A stretch of 40,148 nucleotides of DNA from NCBI GenBank assembly GCA_021647835.1, contig JAKITY010000005.1, positions 1 to 40,148 on the forward strand, given 5' to 3'. A model generated the notes under the pieces. The model saw only the letters and a program-made list of their open reading frames with translations, ran no database searches and was not told the DNA's origin. Every line of letters starts with the position of its first letter. Positions within the stretch are counted from its first letter, which is position 1. Origin of the DNA: Flavobacteriaceae bacterium. GTDB taxonomy: Bacteria; Bacteroidota; Bacteroidia; Flavobacteriales; Flavobacteriaceae. Below, one piece after another: positions 27,299 through 36,038 of the stretch. The position numbers were made by a program, and so were the translations under genes.

Positions 27299-27335
27299 AG
27301 TGTCTGATATACTTTATTATTTCAGACGCTTTTTC
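27299..27335 (+). terminator. Rho-independent terminator after btuB
   Basis: A 9-bp stem, AGTGTCTGA with TCAGACGCT (one G-U pair), with a 14-base loop, followed by TTTTC. It ends the plus-strand btuB transcript and lies three bases before the end of the convergent gene. Confidence 0.75.
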
Positions 27336-27337
27336 AT

Positions 27338-27859
27338 TTAAAATAAACTCTTAACTTCTTCCTTAATAAAGGTCAATCCAGTTGTAGAAGGAGGATTTCC
27401 ATCAATCATACGCTGTAAAATGGCCTCTCGTAAGTCTTGTGCAGATTTTATACTTGTATTTTCAGCAGTTTTTTTAATAATATGAGTTGTCGCATTTTTT
27501 GCTGTGATTAATACGCTCCAACATTCTTCAGAAATATAAATTTGTTGTGCTAAATTGTGTTCAAATTCCTGTTCTACACTTTGCACTAATTTATGCATGT
27601 ATAATTCTTTACCATCATCAGTTGGAGTAACTCGAACTAATAATTTTGCAGGATTTATGCGTTCCATAAACAAGGTCATGCGTTCGTATGCCTGTAATCT
27701 AACAGCAAGTAGTTGTTTTTTATCCTCTTTTAATAATTTAAAATTTTTGCGATTCACTTCTTCTTTAAATTGTGATAAAAAAAAATAATAAGCAACTGCT
27801 CCAGTAACTATTGATGGGATTGTATAAGATAGTATTTCTATGATTTTAGTTGTATTCAT
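27338..27859 (-). CDS. Conserved membrane-anchored protein (DUF7935-like)
   Basis: A 173-residue protein with one N-terminal membrane helix (about residues 7-28, LSYTIPSIVTGAVAYYFFLS) and a soluble, mostly helical remainder. Conserved-looking blocks are LRLQAYERMTLFMERINPAKLLVRV-type (from about residue 54) and FEHNLAQQIYISEECWSVLITAKN. I recall this pattern from widely conserved Bacteroidota proteins without known function; the family name is from memory and should be treated as tentative. It converges on btuB and has no operon partner. Its start lies 32 bases before a large palindromic element. Confidence 0.75.
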   Translation of the reverse strand: MNTTKIIEILSYTIPSIVTGAVAYYFFLSQFKEEVNRKNFKLLKEDKKQLLAVRLQAYERMTLFMERINPAKLLVRVTPTDDGKELYMHKLVQSVEQEFEHNLAQQIYISEECWSVLITAKNATTHIIKKTAENTSIKSAQDLREAILQRMIDGNPPSTTGLTFIKEEVKSLF

Positions 27860-27891
27860 TTATAATTTTTATGTTATGATTAATGCGAAAT

Positions 27892-28012
27892 TACGTCAAT
27901 TCGAGTGGTTTTTCGTAAAGAAATGGAGAAAAATTGTGTCGAGAATAGTAATTATAGCTAGAAAATGTTCTCGATACAAAATTTTTATCAAAATTTCACT
28001 CAACCTGACGTA
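27892..28012. repeat. 121-bp imperfect palindromic element
   Basis: Outer arms TACGTCAATTCGAGTG (27892-27907) and CACTCAACCTGACGTA (27997-28012) pair with few mismatches. Inner arms TTGTGTCGAGAA (27934-27945) and TTCTCGATACAA (28068 minus 100, that is 27968-27979) pair with one G-U. The whole unit can fold into one long hairpin with an AT-rich tip. It is intergenic and looks like a non-coding repeat that often recurs in flavobacterial genomes (from memory). The rest of the 27860-28248 gap holds the promoter and operator of the next gene and nothing else I can support. Confidence 0.75.
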
Positions 28013-28167
28013 TGATATTAAGACACAACGAGTATTTAATTAGATACTTCTGTGATTTGTTCCGCAAAATTATATTTACGAGAGATTAATATTTCAACAT
28101 TTCTTTTAAAATGAAAATAATTATTTAGGAGTTAATATTATGAAAATGATTAAATTAACATTAGTCA

Positions 28168-28212
28168 TGTAACATTTGTTACAGAGATATAAGACTATAT
28201 TCTCTATGTTTG
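28168..28212 (+). promoter_or_regulatory. Dyad operator plus promoter of the FadL-type gene
   Basis: TGTAACATTTGTTACA (28168-28183) is a perfect dyad with 7-bp arms and a 2-base centre. It is followed by a -7 box TATGTTTG (28205-28212, TAnnTTTG). Dyad centre to box centre is 33 bases, placing the dyad about 41 bases before the start of transcription, where Crp/Fnr-type activators contact polymerase. No TTG is present at the -33 position, which fits activator dependence. The same arrangement occurs at 35991-36034. Confidence 0.6.
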
Positions 28213-28248
28213 AAGAAATTCACAAAAAACTAACTTAAATTATTTCTT

Positions 28249-29607
28249 ATGAAAAACACTTTTTTAAAGTTATTCACCTTACTATTTTCAACAATATTAT
28301 TTGCACAAGCAGGACATATTATGCAAGGAGTTGGTGCCGTAAACATGTCTATGGGAGGAGCCTCCACAGCGCAACCATTAGATATTTCAGGAGCATTACA
28401 ATGGAATCCTGCGTCAATTTCTACATTTGATAGCAAAATCATGAAATTAGACATTGGTTTATTCTTTTCATCTCCAACTTTATCATCATTCTTACCTGCA
28501 GATATGTTAGGTCCTGGAGCACCTCCAGTTAGTGGAATCACAGAAGACGATAGAGGTGCATCTCCAATGCCAGCATTTGCAATAGTTTGGGGAAAAGAAG
28601 ATAGTAAACACACTTTTGGAGCATCTGCTTTTGGAATTAGTGGTTTTGGAGTTACTTTTCCTGAAGAAGCAAACAATCCATTTAGCGGGACTTTTAACCC
28701 TGCAACAAATTCAAATCCAATAAATTATCCTCAAGCAGCAAATGGTTTTGGTCATATTGAATCTGACTATTTGTTATTGCAAATTGGTTTTACTTGGGCT
28801 TATGAACTTTCAGACAAGTTTTCTGTCGGGATAGAGCCAACATTTAATTATGCAGCGTTAGAATTAGCACCAAACCCAACAGCCAACCCAAATGCTGCGG
28901 GATACCCAAAATCTAATAAAGCAACCGCAACAGGTGTTGGAGCACAAATAGGATTATTCTATGATTCTGGAAATGGTTTTAAAGCAGGAGCATCTTATAA
29001 AACACCACAATCATTTAGTGATTTTGAATTTGAAAACACACATTTAGACGCATCTGAATCTACAAATAATTTTAATATGGATTATCCAGCGATATTATCA
29101 TTTGGTTTAGGATATTCAAAGAAAGATTTTGATTTGGCATTAGATTATAGAATGGTAGATTATGAAAATACAGATGGTTTTGCTGAATCAGGATGGACGC
29201 CAACGGCTTCTGTTGCAGGATTTGGATGGCAAAACATGAACATTCTATCTGCAGGAATTCAATACAAAGGAATTGACAAACTACCTTTGAGAGTTGGATA
29301 CACATATAGCTCAAACCCTATAAAAGATGAATTAGCATTTTTTAGTGTTTCAGCAACTGCTGTAATTGAAAACGCATATCAATTCGGACTTAGTTATGAA
29401 CTTTCTGATAACTTTACTTTAGATGCAGTATATCATCACGGTAGTAGCAATGGAGCGACTTCTGGTCAATTATTAAGTCCTTTAGCAATCACACCAAGCA
29501 ATCCTTTAGGTGCTTTGCCTGGAACTTCTGTTTCTTATGAAATGACTACAGATTTAATAATGTTCGGACTAAGTTATACTTTTAATAAAAAAGAAGCAAA
29601 AGATTAA
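28249..29607 (+). CDS. OmpP1/FadL-family outer-membrane transporter
   Basis: A 452-residue outer-membrane barrel protein. The signal peptide ends near residue 20 (TILFAQA), and the mature N-terminus has the FadL hatch signature GVGAVNMSMGGAS with nearby QWNPASIS. Repeated beta-strand patterns follow and the last strands read DLIMFGLSYTFNKK. Known FadL proteins let long-chain fatty acids or other hydrophobic compounds through the outer membrane. The ligand here is unknown. The gene has its own promoter with a dyad operator about 41 bases before the start, and a strong terminator after it, so it is a single-gene unit under specific control. Confidence 0.93.
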   Translation: MKNTFLKLFTLLFSTILFAQAGHIMQGVGAVNMSMGGASTAQPLDISGALQWNPASISTFDSKIMKLDIGLFFSSPTLSSFLPADMLGPGAPPVSGITEDDRGASPMPAFAIVWGKEDSKHTFGASAFGISGFGVTFPEEANNPFSGTFNPATNSNPINYPQAANGFGHIESDYLLLQIGFTWAYELSDKFSVGIEPTFNYAALELAPNPTANPNAAGYPKSNKATATGVGAQIGLFYDSGNGFKAGASYKTPQSFSDFEFENTHLDASESTNNFNMDYPAILSFGLGYSKKDFDLALDYRMVDYENTDGFAESGWTPTASVAGFGWQNMNILSAGIQYKGIDKLPLRVGYTYSSNPIKDELAFFSVSATAVIENAYQFGLSYELSDNFTLDAVYHHGSSNGATSGQLLSPLAITPSNPLGALPGTSVSYEMTTDLIMFGLSYTFNKKEAKD

Positions 29608-29635
29608 TCAATTCTTTTCTCACTAAAATATGAAG

Positions 29636-29666
29636 GCGATTTCTTTAATTAGAGGTCGCTTTTTTT
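29636..29666 (+). terminator. Rho-independent terminator after the FadL-type gene
   Basis: A 9-bp stem, GCGATTTCT with AGAGGTCGC (two G-U pairs), with loop TTAATT, followed directly by seven T residues (29660-29666). It closes the single-gene unit. Confidence 0.85.
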
Positions 29667-29689
29667 GTGGATAACTAATTCAATTTTTA

Positions 29690-29720
29690 TTGTTTCAATG
29701 TAAATCACATTGTATTTTTG
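29690..29720 (+). promoter_or_regulatory. Promoter of pcrA
   Basis: TTG at 29690-29692, 20 bases, then TATTTTTG at 29713-29720, matching the Bacteroidota TTG-N19-21-TAnnTTTG promoter. The start of transcription would be about 15 bases before the TTG start codon of pcrA. Confidence 0.65.
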
Positions 29721-29740
29721 AAATCTAATTAAATCATAAA

Positions 29741-32080
29741 TTGTCAAATTACCTAAACGAACTTAACGAAGCACAAAAAGCAGCCGTTTTACACAAAGAC
29801 GGTCCAATGATTATCATTGCAGGAGCAGGTTCTGGAAAAACACGTGTGTTGACTTATAGGATTGCACATTTGATGAATCAAGGCGTAGATCCTTTTAATA
29901 TTCTTTCGCTGACGTTTACAAATAAAGCGGCAAGAGAAATGAAAGAGCGTATTGGTAAAGTAGTTGGTCATAGTGAATCAAAAAATTTGTGGATGGGAAC
30001 TTTTCACTCAGTATTTGCAAGAATACTTCGTTCGGAAGGACACCATTTAGGATATCCATCTAACTTTACAATTTATGATACACAAGATTCTGTACGATTG
30101 CTTTCTTCGATTATCAAAGAATTGCAATTGGATAAAGAAAAATACAAACCCAAACGTGTTTTAGGTCGAATTTCTCAGTTTAAAAACAGTCTAATCACTG
30201 TAAAAGCATACTATAATAACGTAGATTTATTAGAAGCCGATAAAATGGCAAGTCGCCCGAAAATGGGAGATATATACCATCAATATGTAGAGCGATGTTT
30301 TAAGTCTGGCGCAATGGATTTTGATGATTTATTACTGAGAACCAATGAATTACTAACTCGTTTCCCAACAGTGTTGGCAAAATATCAAGATAGATTTAGA
30401 TATATTTTGGTTGATGAGTATCAAGATACAAACCATTCACAATACTTGATTGTACGTGCGTTGGCAGATCGTTTTCAAAATATTTGTGTAGTTGGTGATG
30501 ATTCGCAAAGTATTTATTCATTTCGTGGTGCAAACATTCAAAACATCTTAAATTTTCAGAAGGATTATGATGATGTTAAAATATTCAAATTAGAACAGAA
30601 TTACCGATCATCAAGCAATATTGTAAATGCTGCAAATAGTATTATTAAAAAAAACAAAACCAAACTTGATAAAGAAATTTGGACAGAAAATGCCGAAGGA
30701 TCAAAAATAAAAATAATGCGTACTTTTTCTGATGGAGAAGAAGGTCGTTTTGTTGCGGATTCTATTTTTGAAAACAAAATGAACAAGCAATTGACAAGCG
30801 ATAATTTTGCAATTTTATACCGTACAAATGCACAATCTAGGGCTATTGAAGATGCTTTGCGTAAAAAGGATATTCAATATAGAATTTATGGAGGATTATC
30901 GTTTTATCAGCGAAAAGAAATTAAAGATATATTAGGTTATTTACGTTTGTTAATCAATCCAAATGACGAAGAAGCCTTAAAAAGAGTTATCAATTACCCT
31001 GCGCGAGGTATCGGTGCAACAACGATTGATAAATTAGTTGTCGCTGCAAATCATTATGGAAAATCTATTTTTGAGATTGTCCAAAATTTAGATAAAGTTG
31101 ATATTAAAATTAATTCTGGAACAAAATTAAAACTCAATAATTTTGCAACAATGATGCAACGCTTTCAGATTGAAGCACAAAAACAAGACGCTTTTGAAGT
31201 TGCAAACTTGGTAATTAAACAAACAAGAATTATAAAAGATTTAGAAGGCGATGGAACTCCTGAAGCTGTTAGTAGAGTTGAGAATGTTCAAGAATTGATG
31301 AACGGAATCAAAGATTTTATTGACATCCAAAAAGAAAAAGAAGAAGATGCTTCATTGGCATTTTTTTTAGAAGATGTTGCTTTGGCTACAGATTTCGATA
31401 GTGATAAAAAGGATGATAAACCAAGAGTTTCTTTAATGACAATACACCTTTCAAAAGGGCTCGAGTTTCCGTATGTATATGTAGTTGGCTTAGAAGAAAC
31501 CTTATTTCCATCAGCAATGAGTATGAATACACGTAGCGAATTGGAAGAAGAAAGGCGTTTGTTTTACGTTGCCTTAACACGTGCCGAAAAAGAAGCCTAT
31601 TTAAGTTATGCTGAATCGCGCTATCGTTGGGGAAAATTAATAGATTGTGAACCAAGCCGCTTTTTAGAAGAAATTGATGAGAAATATTTAGAATACTTAC
31701 GTAGAAAACCAACAGCACAACAAAATAAATTTATTTCTGATGATATTTTTAGTGATATTCCGCAAAGCACCATTCGATTTAAAAAACCGATTTCGAGAAG
31801 TAATTTTCCGAAACCTAAACAAAGCCCGAAAAAAATCCAATCAAAATTTACTGCTCCAAAGAACTTAAAAAAAGTTTCTAAAGCAACAATTTCAACAACT
31901 ACAAACCTGTTTGATAGTAAGATAACTGTTGGGAATATTGTTGAGCATAATAGGTTTGGAAAAGGAGAAGTTGTGGCTTTAGAAGGAATAGGAGCAAATA
32001 AAAAAGCAGAAATCAGGTTTTTAAAACATGGTAAGAAAAAACTATTACTCCAGTTTGCAAAACTCAAAATTATAGGCTGA
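29741..32080 (+). CDS. pcrA: UvrD/PcrA-type DNA helicase, TTG start
   Basis: A 779-residue superfamily 1 3'-5' helicase. Walker A GAGSGKT is at residues 28-34, with the Q motif NEAQKAAV just before; motif Ia TFTNKAAREMKERI, Walker B ILVDEYQDT, motif III GDDSQSIYSFRGA, motif IV LEQNYRSS, motif V TIHLSKGLEFPYV and motif VI VALTRAEK all appear. The last 50 residues (VGNIVEHNRFGKGEVV...) form the Tudor-like domain that in PcrA/UvrD binds RNA polymerase. It acts in nucleotide-excision repair, removal of stalled polymerase and clearing of recombination intermediates. The start codon is TTG: the family N-terminus begins right there and no in-frame ATG lies upstream. Confidence 0.95.
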   Translation: MSNYLNELNEAQKAAVLHKDGPMIIIAGAGSGKTRVLTYRIAHLMNQGVDPFNILSLTFTNKAAREMKERIGKVVGHSESKNLWMGTFHSVFARILRSEGHHLGYPSNFTIYDTQDSVRLLSSIIKELQLDKEKYKPKRVLGRISQFKNSLITVKAYYNNVDLLEADKMASRPKMGDIYHQYVERCFKSGAMDFDDLLLRTNELLTRFPTVLAKYQDRFRYILVDEYQDTNHSQYLIVRALADRFQNICVVGDDSQSIYSFRGANIQNILNFQKDYDDVKIFKLEQNYRSSSNIVNAANSIIKKNKTKLDKEIWTENAEGSKIKIMRTFSDGEEGRFVADSIFENKMNKQLTSDNFAILYRTNAQSRAIEDALRKKDIQYRIYGGLSFYQRKEIKDILGYLRLLINPNDEEALKRVINYPARGIGATTIDKLVVAANHYGKSIFEIVQNLDKVDIKINSGTKLKLNNFATMMQRFQIEAQKQDAFEVANLVIKQTRIIKDLEGDGTPEAVSRVENVQELMNGIKDFIDIQKEKEEDASLAFFLEDVALATDFDSDKKDDKPRVSLMTIHLSKGLEFPYVYVVGLEETLFPSAMSMNTRSELEEERRLFYVALTRAEKEAYLSYAESRYRWGKLIDCEPSRFLEEIDEKYLEYLRRKPTAQQNKFISDDIFSDIPQSTIRFKKPISRSNFPKPKQSPKKIQSKFTAPKNLKKVSKATISTTTNLFDSKITVGNIVEHNRFGKGEVVALEGIGANKKAEIRFLKHGKKKLLLQFAKLKIIG

Positions 32081-32190
32081 TTTTTAATACTTTTATTTCT
32101 AATAAATTTTTATTGTAATATAAGAGGATTTGACGTAATTTGCACACATAAATACTTCATTTAAAATAAAATAAAATTTCAACAATATAT

Positions 32191-32847
32191 ATGGATTTCG
32201 AATTAGAATATAACTCAGATAGAACCAATTTAATCATTCCAGAATATGGACGTCATCTGCAAAAATTGGTAAATCATTGCGTGAGTCTTGAAGATGCTGA
32301 AGAGCGAAATAAAATGGCAAAAGCCATTGTAAATGTTATGGGAAACCTACAACCACATTTACGTGATGTGCCAGATTTTAAGCATAAACTTTGGGATCAA
32401 CTTTTTATAATGTCTGATTTTAAATTAGAAGCAAAATCTCCATATCCACAGCCTTCAAGAGAAGAATTACAAGCAAAACCTGAACCGCTTCCATATCCAA
32501 AAACGGCTTCAAAATACCGTTTTTATGGTAACAATATTCAAACAATGATTGATGTTGCCAATAGTTGGGAAGATGGAGATGCAAGAGAAGGATTGAAGTT
32601 TGTGATAGCAAATCATATGAAAAAATGCTATTTAAATTGGAATAAAGATACTGTTGATGACGATGTTATTTTCAGCCATTTATTTGATTTGTCTGATGGT
32701 AAAATTGATTTAAGAAACTCAGGAGAAAAACTTGCTGAAAGTCAAAAATTACTTCGTAAAAGATCAAATAGAAATCAAAATCAGCAGAAAAACCATAAAA
32801 ACTACAGAAGTAATAACAATAATAAGAACTACCGTAAAAAGAGATAG
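32191..32847 (+). CDS. DUF4290 family protein
   Basis: A 218-residue protein of the Bacteroidota-specific DUF4290 family. The recognisable N-terminal block contains NLIIPEYGRHLQKLVNHC and ERNKMAKAIVNVMGNLQPHL, then FKHKLWDQLFIMSDF. The protein is probably cytosolic, with no signal peptide or membrane helix. The last 35 residues are low complexity (Asn, Lys, Arg, Gln) and basic, suggesting nucleic-acid contact. It precedes murA by 3 bases, a linkage that I recall as common in this phylum; the function is unknown. A promoter-like TAATTTG with one base fewer than the consensus lies about 50 bases upstream. Confidence 0.92.
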   Translation: MDFELEYNSDRTNLIIPEYGRHLQKLVNHCVSLEDAEERNKMAKAIVNVMGNLQPHLRDVPDFKHKLWDQLFIMSDFKLEAKSPYPQPSREELQAKPEPLPYPKTASKYRFYGNNIQTMIDVANSWEDGDAREGLKFVIANHMKKCYLNWNKDTVDDDVIFSHLFDLSDGKIDLRNSGEKLAESQKLLRKRSNRNQNQQKNHKNYRSNNNNKNYRKKR

Positions 32848-32850
32848 TTT

Positions 32851-34161
32851 ATGGCTACATTTAAAATAGAAGGAGGACACAAATTAAATGGAAGTATTAC
32901 TCCGCAAGGTGCAAAAAATGAAGCTTTGCAAATTATTTGCGCAACCCTTTTAACTCCTGAAAAAGTTACTGTTTCTAATATTCCAGATATTATTGATGTT
33001 AATAAACTTATTTTTATTTTAGGGGAATTAGGCGTTAAAATTGAAAAAACAGCAAGTGACACTTATACATTTCAAGCAGATAACATAAACTTAAAATATC
33101 TTGAATCAACTGAATTTAAAAGAGATGGAAGTTCATTAAGAGGTTCAATTATGATTGTTGGTCCATTGTTAGCAAGGTTTGGAAAAGGATATATTCCACG
33201 TCCTGGAGGAGATAAAATTGGTCGCCGTAGATTAGATACACATTTTGAAGGGTTCATGAGTTTAGGAGCAACATTCCGTTATAAAAAGGAAGAATCTTTT
33301 TATGGAGTAGAAGCACCAAACGGATTAACAGGAACTGATATGCTATTAGATGAAGCATCAGTTACAGGAACTGCAAACATTGTGATGTCGGCAGTTTTAG
33401 CAAAAGGGAAAACCACAATTTACAATGCTGCGTGCGAACCATATTTACAAGAATTATGCAATATGCTAAATTCTATGGGCGCAAAAATTACAGGTATAGG
33501 TTCAAATTTTTTAACAATTGAAGGTGTTACTTCTTTAGGCGGATGCGAATTACGCATCCTTCCAGATATGATTGAAATTGGAAGTTGGATTGGTATGGCA
33601 GCAATGACAAAGTCTGAATTGACAATAAAAGATGTAAGTTGGAAAAACTTAGGTGTGATTCCAAGAGTATTTAGAAAATTAGGAATCAAACTAGAGAAAA
33701 GAGGAGATGATATCTATGTTCCAGCACAAGAATCGTACGAAATACAAAACTATATTGATGGTTCAATTTTAACCATTTCTGATGCTCCTTGGCCTGGATT
33801 TACACCAGACTTATTAAGTATTGTATTGGTTGTAGCAACACAAGCAAAAGGAAGCGTTTTAATACATCAAAAAATGTTTGAGAGCCGTTTGTTTTTTGTT
33901 GATAAACTCATTGATATGGGAGCACAAGTCATTTTATGCGATCCACATAGAGCAACTGTTATAGGGATGAATCATCAATCAAAATTAAAAGCAACCACAA
34001 TGGTTTCACCTGATATTAGAGCAGGTATTTCATTATTAATTGCCGCTTTATCTGCTGATGGAACAAGTACAATCCATAATATTGAACAGATAGATAGAGG
34101 ATATCAAGATATTGATACTCGTTTACGTGCAATTGGCGCGAAAATTGAACGAATAGATTAA
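32851..34161 (+). CDS. murA: UDP-N-acetylglucosamine 1-carboxyvinyltransferase MurA, Asp-type
   Basis: A 436-residue enzyme that adds enolpyruvate from PEP to UDP-GlcNAc, the first committed step of peptidoglycan synthesis, in the cytosol. The substrate-binding start GAKNEALQIICATLL (20-34) and the two-domain inside-out barrel pattern are intact. The catalytic loop reads PRPGGDKIGRRRLDTH: residue 121 is Asp where E. coli MurA has Cys115. Asp variants are active but cannot be alkylated by fosfomycin, so natural resistance is expected. It starts 3 bases after the DUF4290 stop and is followed by a strong terminator, so the two genes form a unit. Confidence 0.96.
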   Translation: MATFKIEGGHKLNGSITPQGAKNEALQIICATLLTPEKVTVSNIPDIIDVNKLIFILGELGVKIEKTASDTYTFQADNINLKYLESTEFKRDGSSLRGSIMIVGPLLARFGKGYIPRPGGDKIGRRRLDTHFEGFMSLGATFRYKKEESFYGVEAPNGLTGTDMLLDEASVTGTANIVMSAVLAKGKTTIYNAACEPYLQELCNMLNSMGAKITGIGSNFLTIEGVTSLGGCELRILPDMIEIGSWIGMAAMTKSELTIKDVSWKNLGVIPRVFRKLGIKLEKRGDDIYVPAQESYEIQNYIDGSILTISDAPWPGFTPDLLSIVLVVATQAKGSVLIHQKMFESRLFFVDKLIDMGAQVILCDPHRATVIGMNHQSKLKATTMVSPDIRAGISLLIAALSADGTSTIHNIEQIDRGYQDIDTRLRAIGAKIERID

Positions 34162-34185
34162 CCTGAAAGAAAATAACATATGAAT

Positions 34186-34220
34186 CTCAAATTGTATTTT
34201 GCAATTTGAGGTTTTTTTTT
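34186..34220 (+). terminator. Rho-independent terminator after murA
   Basis: A perfect 9-bp stem, CTCAAATTG with CAATTTGAG, loop TATTTTG, then G and nine T residues (34212-34220). It separates the DUF4290-murA unit from grpE-dnaJ. Confidence 0.9.
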
Positions 34221-34228
34221 ATGACATA

Positions 34229-34260
34229 TTGACATTTATTAAGAAATGGCAGTACTTTTG
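34229..34260 (+). promoter_or_regulatory. Promoter of grpE-dnaJ
   Basis: TTG at 34229-34231, 21 bases, then TACTTTTG at 34253-34260, a consensus-like Bacteroidota promoter directly after the murA terminator. No CIRCE or other heat-shock operator was seen, so heat control is not evident from the sequence. Confidence 0.65.
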
Positions 34261-34288
34261 CAAACAATATAATTTTAGACGATAAATT

Positions 34289-34819
34289 ATGAGTACAGAA
34301 AATAAAGATAACACAGAAAAAGAAATTCAGGCAGAAGAAAATAGTAACCAACAACAGGAGGAAACACCCCAAGAAGTTACTTCTGAAGAGCAAATAGCAA
34401 AAGAGAAGGATAAATTTTTACGTTTATTTGCCGAGTTTGAAAATTATAAAAGAAGAACATTAAAAGAACGTATTGAATTATTTAAAACTGCCAATCAAGA
34501 ATTAATGACAGTTTTATTGCCAGTTCTTGATGATTTTGAACGTGCACTGACACATATTGAAGATGATAAAGAAGCTGAAGAATTGCGTAAAGGAGTGCTG
34601 TTAATTTATAAAAAATTACAATCAACTCTTGAACAAAAAGGGCTTTCAACAGTAGAAACAAAATCAGGAGATGTTTTTGATGCAGAAATTCATGAAGCAA
34701 TTACACAGATTCCTGCACCTTCAAAAAAGATGAAAGGAAAAATAGTTGATGTCATTGAAAAGGGATACAAACTTGGAGATAGAATTATCCGTTTTCCTAA
34801 AGTTGTTATTGGGCAATAA
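34289..34819 (+). CDS. grpE: Nucleotide exchange factor GrpE
   Basis: A 176-residue co-chaperone that releases ADP from DnaK. The first 40 residues are acidic and Gln-rich (disordered), followed by the long coiled-coil helix with FLRLFAEFENYKRRTLKERI and the four-helix/beta-wing head ending EKGYKLGDRIIRFPKVVIGQ. These are the family hallmarks. It is followed by dnaJ after 27 bases, so both are read from the promoter at 34229. DnaK itself is not in the window. Confidence 0.97.
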   Translation: MSTENKDNTEKEIQAEENSNQQQEETPQEVTSEEQIAKEKDKFLRLFAEFENYKRRTLKERIELFKTANQELMTVLLPVLDDFERALTHIEDDKEAEELRKGVLLIYKKLQSTLEQKGLSTVETKSGDVFDAEIHEAITQIPAPSKKMKGKIVDVIEKGYKLGDRIIRFPKVVIGQ

Positions 34820-34846
34820 TCCTATAATTTTTTCAAGAGAAAATAA

Positions 34847-35974
34847 ATGAAAACAGATTATTACGAAATATTAGGCGTAAACAAAGGAGCAACTGCTGCC
34901 GAAATAAAAAAAGGGTATCGTAAACAAGCCGTAAAACATCATCCTGATAAAAACCCAGGAGACAAGAACGCTGAAGAAAAGTTTAAAAAAGCTGCTGAAG
35001 CTTATGAAGTCTTAAGTGATGAAAATAAGCGTTCTCGTTATGATCAATTTGGTCATGCTGCATTTGAAAATGGTGGTGCTGGAGCAGAAGGCTTTGGTGG
35101 TGGTTTTGGCGGAGGCGGAATGAATATGGAAGATATATTCAGTCAGTTTGGAGATGTTTTTGGTGGCGGATTTGGCGGAAATAGAGGAGGCTCTCGAACT
35201 GCTCGTGTTAAAGGAAGTAATATGCGAATAAGAGTTAAAGTAACTCTCAAAGATATTGCTAATGGAGTAGAAAAGAAAGTAAAAGTCCGTAGAAAAGTAA
35301 AAGCAGATGGTGTGACTTTTAAAACCTGTTCTACATGTAATGGTCAAGGTCAAGTGATGCGTGTTACCAATACTATTTTGGGTAGAATGCAAACTGCTGC
35401 AACATGCCCAACATGTCATGGTGCAGGACAATCGATAGATAATCGCCCAAAAGGATCTGATAGTAATGGAATGATTCAAAAGGAAGAAACGGTTTCTATA
35501 AAAATTCCTGCAGGAGTTACTGATGGAGTTCAATTAAAAGTAACAGGAAAAGGAAATGAAGCTCCTGGAAACAATTCAATTTCAGGAGATTTACTAGTGC
35601 TTATTGAAGAGGTAAGACATGAATCATTGTCAAGAGAAGGAATGAATTTACATTACGATTTGTACGTAAATTTATCTGAAGTGGCACTTGGAGCAAGTAA
35701 AGAAATTGAAACAGTTACTGGAAAAGTAAAAATTAAGATTGATGCAGGAACACAATCTGGAAAAATATTAAGGTTAAGAGGCAAAGGTTTGCCAAGTATA
35801 GAAAGGTATGGGACAGGAGATTTATTAGTGCATATCAATGTTTGGACACCTCAAAATCTTTCAAAAGAGCAAAAACAGTTTTTTAAAGAAAATATTTCGG
35901 ATAATAACTTTACTCCAAACCCTTCAAAATCAGACAAATCATTTTTTGAAAAAGTAAAAGATATGTTTTCTTAA
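34847..35974 (+). CDS. dnaJ: Chaperone protein DnaJ, two-motif zinc domain
   Basis: A 375-residue Hsp40 that delivers substrates to DnaK and stimulates its ATPase. The J domain has the HPD motif in [10 protein letters not shown], then a Gly/Phe-rich linker (about 75-115). The zinc domain has only two CxxCxGxG motifs (CSTCNGQG and CPTCHGAG), where most DnaJ proteins have four, so it can bind one zinc ion instead of two; I know this form from other Flavobacteriaceae. The C-terminal substrate domains include [16 protein letters not shown] and [13 protein letters not shown]. It is co-transcribed with grpE. The stop lies 16 bases before a dyad operator that serves the next transcription unit. Confidence 0.95.
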   Translation: MKTDYYEILGVNKGATAAEIKKGYRKQAVKHHPDKNPGDKNAEEKFKKAAEAYEVLSDENKRSRYDQFGHAAFENGGAGAEGFGGGFGGGGMNMEDIFSQFGDVFGGGFGGNRGGSRTARVKGSNMRIRVKVTLKDIANGVEKKVKVRRKVKADGVTFKTCSTCNGQGQVMRVTNTILGRMQTAATCPTCHGAGQSIDNRPKGSDSNGMIQKEETVSIKIPAGVTDGVQLKVTGKGNEAPGNNSISGDLLVLIEEVRHESLSREGMNLHYDLYVNLSEVALGASKEIETVTGKVKIKIDAGTQSGKILRLRGKGLPSIERYGTGDLLVHINVWTPQNLSKEQKQFFKENISDNNFTPNPSKSDKSFFEKVKDMFS

Positions 35975-35990
35975 ATAAAGTTTTATTTTA

Positions 35991-36034
35991 GTAACAAATG
36001 TTACCTAATATAACTAAAAAAGCATATATATTTG
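35991..36034 (+). promoter_or_regulatory. Dyad operator plus promoter of a candidate small RNA
   Basis: GTAACAAATGTTAC (35991-36004), a perfect dyad with 6-bp arms and a 2-base centre, is followed by a -7 box TATATTTG at 36027-36034. Centre-to-centre distance is 33 bases, identical to the fadL promoter at 28168-28212, and there is no TTG at the -33 position. The 5-4-5 layout (GTAAC-N4-GTTAC) is that of Fnr-type sites (TTGAT-N4-ATCAA). A Crp/Fnr-family activator is inferred. Confidence 0.6.
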
Positions 36035-36038
36035 CACC

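Noticed and set aside
35012-35533. 173-codon open frame antisense to dnaJ
   Set aside because: A shadow of the Gly-rich and zinc-domain codons of dnaJ; Ser/Phe/Tyr-rich without domain features.
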